Assembly (NCBI GenBank): GCA_031291415.1
Contig: JARLJB010000355.1
Location: 59,585 to 123,584, forward strand
DNA from: Telmatospirillum sp.
GTDB taxonomy: Bacteria; Pseudomonadota; Alphaproteobacteria; Rhodospirillales; Magnetospirillaceae
Direction: 5' to 3'
Length of the DNA stretch: 64,000 nucleotides
The notes below the pieces were generated by a model. It searched no databases. It saw only the letters and a list, made by a program, of their open reading frames with translations, and was not told where the DNA came from. The translations under genes were made by a program, and so were the position numbers. Every line of letters begins with the position of its first letter. The stretch's first letter is position 1. Of the stretch, positions 57,864 to 64,000 are shown piece by piece.

Positions 57864-59033
57864 CTACGCCCGCGTCAACTGGGCATCGTGGACGCGGAAG
57901 AACTGGCCCCGGTCCCCCAATTCGGCGAACAGGGAAACGTCGGTCCCGGTAAGCCAGCTTTGCGCGGACAGAGCGCACAACTCATCGAACAGGGCGGCGC
58001 GGCGTGTTTGGTCAAGGTGCGCCGTCACCTCGTCCAGCAGCAGAATCGGCGGCAACCCCCGTTGGTTTGCCTGGATCCGCGCTTGTCCGAGCACGATGGC
58101 GACCAGCACCGCCTTCTGTTCTCCGGTGGAACATTGCTCCACCGGCTGATCCTTGTTTCCGTGGCGCACCTGCAGATCGCTGCGATGCGGGCCGACGGTC
58201 GTTGCGCCGGCTTCGAAATCCCGGCGGCGCGCCGCTGCCAGGGCGGCGCGCAATTTCGTTTCGGCCTCGGCGGGATCCAGTGTTTCGAGGCTGTCCTCGA
58301 CACTGCCGACCACCGTCAGCCGGGCCGCCGGGAAAGGGCCGATCCCTTTCCGGCAGGCCTCATTGAGGCTGGCGACAGTGGTTCGCCGGGCCAAGGCCAT
58401 CGCCGTACCGTCGCGAGCCATCCGTTCCTCCAGCAATGCCACCCATGCCGGATCGAAGCGGCCCTCCTTCAGCAACCTGGCTCTTTCGCGCAGGCTGTGC
58501 TCGTAGGCCGTGGCGCGCGTCGCATGCGCCGGATCCATTCCGAGGACCAAACGGTCGAGGAAACGCCTGCGGCCGACGGCACCATCGGTGAACAGGCGAT
58601 CCATCGAAGGGGTCAGCCAAAGGGTGCTGACCACATCGGAGAGCGCCGCCTGCGACCGCGCCGGTTGGCCGTCGATGCGGACCAAACGCCGTTCCGAGCC
58701 CACCTCGCGTCCGGTCCCGATCTCGACCGTTTCCGCCGTGCCATCCGACGTTTCGCGGGAACCAGCCGGTTTCTCCAATCGCGCCGCCACGGCCCAGGGA
58801 GCGTTGTCTCCTGCCTCGCGCCGTGTCACCTCGGCCAGCCGGGCTCTTCGCAGGCCGCGACCCGGCGCCAAAAAAGACAAAGCCTCGAGGATGTTGGTTT
58901 TGCCGGCCCCGTTGGCACCGGTCAACACCACAGGGCGCGGGTCTGCCTCCAGGCGGAGGAAAGAATAGCAGCGGAAATCGCTCAAGGTCAGACGAACGAC
59001 CGCCAAGCCCGCCGTTCCTGTTGGTTGGATCAC
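57864..59033 (-). CDS. recF: DNA replication and repair protein RecF
   Basis: This 389-residue SMC-like ATPase helps load RecA at gaps. Walker A is GANGAGKT (39-46) and Walker B is ILLLDEVTAHLD; the signature is CSTGEQKAVLV. The start is a GTG at 59033, 13 bases after dnaN. A variable linker (about 85-110) is present in many alphaproteobacterial RecF proteins. Confidence 0.95.
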   Translation of the reverse strand: MIQPTGTAGLAVVRLTLSDFRCYSFLRLEADPRPVVLTGANGAGKTNILEALSFLAPGRGLRRARLAEVTRREAGDNAPWAVAARLEKPAGSRETSDGTAETVEIGTGREVGSERRLVRIDGQPARSQAALSDVVSTLWLTPSMDRLFTDGAVGRRRFLDRLVLGMDPAHATRATAYEHSLRERARLLKEGRFDPAWVALLEERMARDGTAMALARRTTVASLNEACRKGIGPFPAARLTVVGSVEDSLETLDPAEAETKLRAALAAARRRDFEAGATTVGPHRSDLQVRHGNKDQPVEQCSTGEQKAVLVAIVLGQARIQANQRGLPPILLLDEVTAHLDQTRRAALFDELCALSAQSWLTGTDVSLFAELGDRGQFFRVHDAQLTRA

Positions 59034-59046
59034 ATTTCCCCGTCAG

Positions 59047-60165
59047 TTACACCCGCATCGGCATCAAAACATAGACGGCGCTGGAATCGGTCACTTCCCG
59101 GACGACCGTCGGGCTTGCCGCATCGGCCATGGCAAAGCGGGCCGCGTCGCCTTCGATCTGTGCCAGGATGTCGAGCAGGTAGCGCGAATTGAAGCCGATT
59201 TCGATGGGACCGGCATCGTAAGCCGCTTCCAGCTCCTCGACAGCACTGCCGTTCTCCGGACTTGAGGCGGATAGTGTCAGCCCGCCCTTGTCGACCGAGA
59301 GTTTGATGGCGCGCGATTTCTCGGTGGAAATGGCGGAGACGCGATCAACCGCCTGTGAAAAGCTTTTGCAATCGACTTCGAGAACCTTGTCGTTGTCGGC
59401 CGGAATCACCCGCTCGTAATCGGGGAAGGTCCCGTCGATCAATTTCGAGGTCATCATCGCGTCATCGAAAGCGAAACGAATCTTGGTTTCCGACAGCGAC
59501 ACGGTGACGTCCAAGGTCGTCTCATCGAGCAGCTTCCTGAGTTCGGTCACTGTCTTACGCGGGACGATGACGCCGGGCATGCCCGGGGCGCCGTCAGGCA
59601 ACGGTACCTCAACGCGGGCCAGCCGGTGACCGTCGGTGGCGACGGCGCGCAGCACCGGGACGCCGTCGCTGGTGGCGGCGTGCAGATAGATGCCGTTCAG
59701 GTAATAACGGGTCTCTTCGCTGGAAATGGCAAATCGCGTGCGGTCGATCAGACCCTTCAGGTCTTCGGCACTCAACGTAAAGCTAAAGGGCAGCTCTCCG
59801 CCCGACATCACCGGGTAATCATCGACCGGCAGCGACGACAAGGTGAAGCGTGAACGGCCGGAGCGCAGGATCAACTGGCTGTCGTCGCCACTCTGTTCCA
59901 ACTCGACTTGCGAGCCCTCGGGCAATTTACGAACGATTTCGTAAAGCGTATGCGCCGGCGCGGTGGTTGTGCCGGGGCGGACGACATCGGCGGTTACCGT
60001 CTCAAGGATGTCAAGATCCATATCGGTGGCGTTCAGGCTGACCTGCCCGTTACGGCCCTCAATCTTGACGTTGGAGAGAATGGGAATTGTGTTCCGCCGT
60101 TCGACGACGCTTTGCACATGATTCAAGGATTTCAACAATGCGGCGCGTTCAATGGTCAGTTTCAT
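59047..60165 (-). CDS. dnaN: DNA polymerase III beta subunit (sliding clamp)
   Basis: This 372-residue protein forms the dimeric DNA clamp. The three clamp domains are present; the N-terminus MKLTIERAALLKSLNHVQSVVERRNTIPI and C-terminal SAVYVLMPMRV are diagnostic. The gap of 249 bases to dnaA (60166-60414) contains a CCCCTT/AAGGGG hairpin (60226-60240) and a CCGCC/GGCGG dyad but no gene, and probably carries an independent dnaN promoter. Confidence 0.96.
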   Translation of the reverse strand: MKLTIERAALLKSLNHVQSVVERRNTIPILSNVKIEGRNGQVSLNATDMDLDILETVTADVVRPGTTTAPAHTLYEIVRKLPEGSQVELEQSGDDSQLILRSGRSRFTLSSLPVDDYPVMSGGELPFSFTLSAEDLKGLIDRTRFAISSEETRYYLNGIYLHAATSDGVPVLRAVATDGHRLARVEVPLPDGAPGMPGVIVPRKTVTELRKLLDETTLDVTVSLSETKIRFAFDDAMMTSKLIDGTFPDYERVIPADNDKVLEVDCKSFSQAVDRVSAISTEKSRAIKLSVDKGGLTLSASSPENGSAVEELEAAYDAGPIEIGFNSRYLLDILAQIEGDAARFAMADAASPTVVREVTDSSAVYVLMPMRV

Positions 60166-60414
60166 GGCGTTCCGTTACTCATCTGCGGCCAATCCGCGAG
60201 TCCCATAAGGCGCGTCGCCGCACCCCCCTTCACAAGGGGCAACAGTATAGCACAAGCCTTTGGTTCCAGAAGTGGTTTCGCCCTAGCCATCGGTGTCGCC
60301 GATACCAAGGGGCGCTATTGTCGGCCGGCGGTGCCGGATAGGTTGGATTCGTGGCCACCGCCATAAACATTGGCGGTTGAATTTCACCCTCCGGATGCCC
60401 GTGATTCCTCGGAT

Positions 60415-61788
60415 TCAGCTTTCCAGCATCCGACGCAGTAGTTCGATATCCTCGGCGAAGCTCGAATCGGCGTTGCGCAATTCATCGATCTTCTTGACCG
60501 CGTGCATCACCGTGGTGTGATCGCGTCCACCAAATTTTCGTCCGATTTCCGGCAGCGATCGCGAGGTGAGCTGTTTGGCCAGGTACATCGCAACCTGCCG
60601 GGGGCGGGCGACTTGCCGGGCACGCCGGGCCGAATGCATGTCCGCCAATCTGATGTTGAAATGTTCGGCGACCTTCTTCTGGATCTCCTCGATAGTGATC
60701 CGGCGGTCGTTGGCGCGCAGCAGGTCGTGCAGGACTTCCTGGGTGGTTTCGAGAGAGATGTCTCGGCCGACGAGCTGGGCGTGGGCGACGACCCGGTTCA
60801 ACGCGCCTTCGAGTTCGCGGACGTTCGAGGTGATTTTGTGGGCGAGGAACTCGGCAACCTTGCGCGGCACTTCGACGCCCAACTGTTCCGCCTTGGCTCC
60901 CAGGATGCCCAGCCGCAATTCATAGGTGGTGGCATGAATGTCGGCGACCAGTCCACATCCCAGCCGCGAGCGAAGCCGCTCCTCCATGCCTTGGAGATCC
61001 GACGGGGACTTGTCGGCCGAAATGATGATCTGGCGACCCTGATCGACCAGGGAATTGAAGGTGTGAAAAAATTCCTCCTGCGTCGAATCCTTGCCGCCGA
61101 TGAACTGCACGTCATCAATCATCAGGACGTCGACCGAACGGAATTGTTCCTTGAAAGCCATGGTGTCCTGGAAGCGCAGCGCCCGGACGAAGCGATACAT
61201 GAATTTCTCGGCCGACAGGTAGATCACCGAACGCTGGGGATTGCGTTCGCGGATATGCCAGGCCACCGCGTGCATCAGATGGGTCTTGCCGAGACCGACG
61301 CCGCCATAAAGAAAGAGCGGGTTGAACGACACCAGATCGGACTCGGCGACCCGCCGCGCCGCTGCGTAGGCAAATTCATTGGGTTTGCCGACGACAAAGT
61401 TGTCGAAAGTGTAGCGGGGATCGAGGGGGGCACCGATCTCCTCGTTGACGTTGGATGGTTCGGGGTGGGCGACCATTGGGGCGACAGCGGGCGCTTTGGC
61501 GACGGGCACGCTGATCGGGGCTCTTTTGCTGACACCGGGCAGGACAACGATGTCGACCCCGTTGATCGAGGAGTCTTCGGTGGACCACAGGCTGCGGATG
61601 CGGTCGCCATAGTGGGTGACGACCCAGTCGCGCAAAAAGCGCGTCGGCACGCCCATGCGAACTTGACCGTCCCGTACCTCGGCAAGCGTCAGGGGATTGA
61701 GCCAGCTTTTGAAGGCAGCTTCCCCATATTCATCCCGCAGTCGGCCCCGGACCCGATTCCACTGCGCTTGAACCATATCGTCGCTCAA
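60415..61788 (-). CDS. dnaA: chromosomal replication initiator DnaA
   Basis: This 457-residue AAA+ protein starts replication by opening oriC. Domain I is at the N-terminus (WNRVRGRLRDEYGEAAFKSWL), the ATPase Walker A is GGVGLGKT (162-169), and domain IV has the DNA-binding signature GGRDHTTVMHA. The TTG at 61788 is favoured by AGGGTGG five bases upstream; ATG at 61776 is the main alternative. The order dnaA-dnaN-recF-gyrB is ancestral. Confidence 0.96.
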   Translation of the reverse strand: MSDDMVQAQWNRVRGRLRDEYGEAAFKSWLNPLTLAEVRDGQVRMGVPTRFLRDWVVTHYGDRIRSLWSTEDSSINGVDIVVLPGVSKRAPISVPVAKAPAVAPMVAHPEPSNVNEEIGAPLDPRYTFDNFVVGKPNEFAYAAARRVAESDLVSFNPLFLYGGVGLGKTHLMHAVAWHIRERNPQRSVIYLSAEKFMYRFVRALRFQDTMAFKEQFRSVDVLMIDDVQFIGGKDSTQEEFFHTFNSLVDQGRQIIISADKSPSDLQGMEERLRSRLGCGLVADIHATTYELRLGILGAKAEQLGVEVPRKVAEFLAHKITSNVRELEGALNRVVAHAQLVGRDISLETTQEVLHDLLRANDRRITIEEIQKKVAEHFNIRLADMHSARRARQVARPRQVAMYLAKQLTSRSLPEIGRKFGGRDHTTVMHAVKKIDELRNADSSFAEDIELLRRMLES

Positions 61789-62282
61789 GAAAACCACCCT
61801 ATAAATTCGGCACTGCCGACGGGACGGCACAGGAGAGCGTTCCGGCTTGGTGACCGGTCGTCATCGCTGCGACAGACTCGTCTGCTTTATGCTCCCCAAT
61901 CCGACCGACGCCGGATCCGTTTTGCCCGAGGTCAAAGACCCAGCCAAGCGACGGCACCCGAACGGCTCAACCACCACTCACGTTCCAAGTCGCCCCAAGA
62001 GCTTCATTGCCGCCGTCCTGCGTTCTTCTCGTGCGCATCGTTCCAGCGTGTTGTGACGACGATTAAGACTAGCGAGCCATGCCGAAGAATAAATAAAAAT
62101 TAGCACAATTCTTTAGAGTTCCGCGACTCACAAGATCGCAGCGTGTCAATACTAAACTTCGGAAAGGCATCACGGCCTAACGACGCCAGAAATGACTCTA
62201 ACGATGCTTGGAGGCGGGCGCAACGTGACCGAATGGCGAACAGAAAAATTTTTTTGAGTTTCGTAATCTTCTGATTCAAAGC
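61789..62282. other. intergenic region upstream of dnaA, AT-rich towards rpsT
   Basis: No gene is supported. The right half (62080-62282) is AT-rich and probably contains the dnaA promoter on the minus strand. Four GANTC sites (near 61866, 62130, 62192 and 62272) may matter if a CcrM methylase is present. No TTATCCACA-type DnaA boxes were seen, so it is not recognisable as oriC. Confidence 0.5.
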
Positions 62283-62316
62283 AAAAGACCGCGTCCACCA
62301 TTTAGTGGACACGGTC
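62283..62316 (-). terminator. intrinsic terminator of rpsT
   Basis: On the minus strand GACCGTGTCCAC and GTGGACGCGGTC (62305-62316 and 62287-62298) form a 12-bp stem with one G-U pair and a six-base loop, followed by TTTT. It lies 38 bases after the rpsT stop. Confidence 0.9.
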
Positions 62317-62354
62317 CCGCCAAATTCTCAATTCAGACGATAACAGCCCGAGGA

Positions 62355-62615
62355 CTAGAGCGCCTTGATACGGGCGACCAGCCGCGAAACCTTTCGCGAT
62401 GCAGCATTCTGGTGCACGACACCAGCCTGCACACCACGCATCAGCTCGGGCTCAGCCTCCCGCAGCGCTTCCGTGGCCAGAGTCTTGTCGCCACCGGCGA
62501 TCAGGGTCTCAACCTTCTTCACGAAGGTACGAATACGGCTGACGCGGGCACGATTGACTTCGGTACGGCGTTCGGTCTGGCGGATGCGCTTTTTAGCCGA
62601 CGAATGGTGAGCCAT
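62355..62615 (-). CDS. rpsT: 30S ribosomal protein S20
   Basis: This 86-residue basic helical protein binds 16S rRNA. It shows the family start [21 protein letters not shown] and the C-terminal [19 protein letters not shown]. Location between dnaA and an enoyl-CoA hydratase is common in Rhodospirillales. Confidence 0.97.
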   Translation of the reverse strand: MAHHSSAKKRIRQTERRTEVNRARVSRIRTFVKKVETLIAGGDKTLATEALREAEPELMRGVQAGVVHQNAASRKVSRLVARIKAL

Positions 62616-62704
62616 GGATCAAAAACCTGTTCTTGACAGAAATAGGACGCAATCGGAAGGCGCGTTTATAAGGCGGTCTGGTAAGCCGCGTCAAGGGGGG
62701 GAAT

Positions 62705-63481
62705 CTACCTGTTCTTAAAATTCGGCTGACGCTTCTCGGCAAAGGCCGCCATGCCTTCCTTCTGATCCTCGGTGGCGAACAGGGCATGAAACAGACGGCG
62801 CTCGAAACGCACCCCTTCGGCCAGGGTCGTTTCATAGGCGCGGTTGACCGCTTCCTTGGCGGCCAGAACCGATGGGCGGCCCATGGTGGCGATTCGCTCA
62901 GCAACCTTCAGCGCCTCGTCCATCAGTTCGCTGGCCGGAATAATGCGGCTGACCAGACCCGATCGTTCCGCTTCGACGGCGTCCATCAGGCGCCCCGTCA
63001 GAATCATCTCCATGGCTTTTGATTTGCCGACTGCACGGGTGAGGCGCTGGGTCCCTCCGGCGCCGGGGATGACGCCCAAGGTGATCTCCGGTTGTCCGAA
63101 CTTGGCCGTGTCGGCCGCCAGGATGAAATCGCACATCATGGCGACTTCGCAACCACCGCCCAGGGCATAACCGGCGACTGCCGCGATGATCGGTTTCCTG
63201 ACTTTGGAGACGGCCTCCCAGCCCCTGGTGATGAAGTCCTCCAAATAGCACTGGGCAAAGGTTTTGGACGCCATTTCCTTGATATCGGCGCCGGCGGCAA
63301 AAGCCTTCTCGCTGCCGCACAAGACAATGGCGCCGATTTCCGCATCCTGCTCGAAGCCGTCGAGCGCCTGGCCCAGTTCGGCGATCAGTGCGCCCGAAAG
63401 CGCATTCAAGGCTTTCGGTCGGTTCAACGTGATGAGGCCGACATGCCCCTTGGTTTCGACGATAATGTTCTCATAGGCCAT
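62705..63481 (-). CDS. enoyl-CoA hydratase (crotonase family)
   Basis: This 258-residue crotonase hydrates 2-enoyl-CoA in beta-oxidation. The oxyanion-hole and catalytic segments [13 protein letters not shown] and [18 protein letters not shown], with the two catalytic glutamates in GGGCEVAMM and [20 protein letters not shown], are intact. The ATG at 63481 has GAGGGG seven bases upstream. Close to the FadB-free short-chain enzymes (EchA-like). Confidence 0.93.
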   Translation of the reverse strand: MAYENIIVETKGHVGLITLNRPKALNALSGALIAELGQALDGFEQDAEIGAIVLCGSEKAFAAGADIKEMASKTFAQCYLEDFITRGWEAVSKVRKPIIAAVAGYALGGGCEVAMMCDFILAADTAKFGQPEITLGVIPGAGGTQRLTRAVGKSKAMEMILTGRLMDAVEAERSGLVSRIIPASELMDEALKVAERIATMGRPSVLAAKEAVNRAYETTLAEGVRFERRLFHALFATEDQKEGMAAFAEKRQPNFKNR

Positions 63482-63537
63482 GATGGATCCCCTCTTTTCC
63501 CTCATAGTCTGGACGGCATTCGGACCTTGAGCGTCAG

Positions 63538-63900
63538 TTACTGCGGCACCAGCGAGAAACGAACGAGCAGGGGGCGATGTCTCGCCTCCACTTCGATCTT
63601 CAGCATCTCGTTGTCGCGACGATATGACGACGGTCCAACCTTTTGCCAGCCCAGTTCGGGCAATGTCTGTGCGTAGAAAGCGACGACCTGTTCGGCCGTA
63701 GTGTCGCCATGGGCGGTCGCCTCGACGATACGGCCGGTAGGCGAATCGAAGAGCACACCACCCGGCGCTTCCGCCAAGCCCGGGGCCAGGGGCAGATCTT
63801 CGAGTTCAGTCAAAAAGGTGCCCTCTGCCTGAGCCGGTACTATCGGCATGCCAAGCAGCAAGATCGCCAACACATAAGGCCGAACGACGGATCTAACCAT
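63538..63900 (-). CDS. hypothetical exported protein
   Basis: This 120-residue protein begins with a likely signal peptide ([21 protein letters not shown], cleavage after AQA near residue 25) followed by a small alpha/beta domain with [18 protein letters not shown] and [13 protein letters not shown]. No family is recognised with certainty; the FYxxxLPxxGW pattern resembles small periplasmic proteins of unknown function. It sits 56 bases upstream of the crotonase on the same strand. Start ATG 63900. Confidence 0.7.
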   Translation of the reverse strand: MVRSVVRPYVLAILLLGMPIVPAQAEGTFLTELEDLPLAPGLAEAPGGVLFDSPTGRIVEATAHGDTTAEQVVAFYAQTLPELGWQKVGPSSYRRDNEMLKIEVEARHRPLLVRFSLVPQ

Positions 63901-63980
63901 GAGAAAGTCATAGCACTCCCGTTCCCGAGGCGCCACAGGGGAACTACGGAGCTACCTTAGGTATGTGGCCCCTCAGAGGC

Positions 63981-63986
63981 ATTATA
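63981..63986 (-). promoter_or_regulatory. possible -10 element for the 63538-63900 gene
   Basis: A consensus TATAAT is present on the minus strand about 80 bases before the start of the exported protein gene. The -35 would fall at or beyond the window edge, so it cannot be verified. Confidence 0.35.
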
Positions 63987-64000
63987 GTCCCTCAGGCGCC

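Noticed and set aside
61789..62354. Chromosomal origin (oriC) next to dnaA
   Set aside because: The region is AT-rich, but no DnaA boxes of the TTATCCACA type or clustered near-matches were seen. In alphaproteobacteria the origin is often near hemE or parAB rather than dnaA.

Overview
The window is GC-rich (low-60s percent by eye) chromosomal DNA with the gene content and order of an alphaproteobacterium, most likely a member of Rhodospirillales (Magnetospirillum/Telmatospirillum-like). Pointers are a MucR-type regulator, Irr next to Fur-type iron regulators, OlsBA ornithine-lipid synthesis, a SAM-II riboswitch, and the conserved fur-olsBA-miaB-ybeZ-ybeY-corC-lnt-HTH-metK-trmB and rimP-nusA-ylxR-infB-rbfA-truB-rpsO-pnp blocks. 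The taxonomic placement is inference. No rRNA, tRNA, insertion sequence, prophage or CRISPR array was seen; almost everything is core genome.

Layout. 1-2.7 kb: end of an AmpG-like transporter, ppa and a Tat-type amidase. 2.8-8 kb (minus): a chemotaxis receptor, then phoU-pstB-phoR without pstSCA. 8.2-11.1 kb (minus): maeB and a small membrane protein. 11.3-14.8 kb: mutS converging on a merR/carboxymuconolactone-decarboxylase-family pair. 15-22.8 kb (plus): glnD, murJ, trpS, then a DUF2333/TIGR02186/Usp run. 23-27 kb: nfuA, a Bax-like glucosaminidase, ddpX (minus), tsaB-rimI and a TusA-like gene. 27-38 kb: mucR, fur, olsBA, miaB, ybeZ, ybeY, corC, lnt, an XRE regulator, metK, trmB and a GST. 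38.9-48.6 kb: the translation/transcription-factor operon rimP to pnp. 48.6-55.3 kb: ugpQ, an unusual nitronate-monooxygenase-like flavoprotein, irr, a membrane protein, and a rubrerythrin/rubredoxin/rubredoxin-reductase operon. 55.3-61.8 kb (minus): gyrB, recF, dnaN and dnaA (transcribed dnaA first). Then rpsT, a crotonase and a small exported protein, all minus.

How it works together. Overlapping ATGA/GTGA junctions (tsaB/rimI, olsB/olsA, miaB/ybeZ, ybeY region, corC/lnt, pnp/ugpQ) show several translationally coupled operons. Iron and oxidative stress form a sub-theme: Fur, Irr, NfuA and a complete NAD(P)H-to-peroxide electron chain (reductase, rubredoxin, rubrerythrin). Envelope functions recur: murJ, ddpX, the Bax-like protein, olsBA, lnt and the AmpG end.

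Most of the unexplained signal is in the intergenic DNA: a SAM-II aptamer before metK; a three-arm mutually exclusive hairpin system before the XRE gene; a hairpin that would bury the amidase Shine-Dalgarno; a palindromic, apparently leaderless MerR promoter; an early terminator inside the rimP leader; and a family of about 80-bp elements that begin at the TAG stop codon of unrelated genes. A probable CTG start codon and an oxidoreductase with an added four-cysteine cluster are the main protein-level oddities. All functions are assigned from motifs and gene context; no database search was possible.
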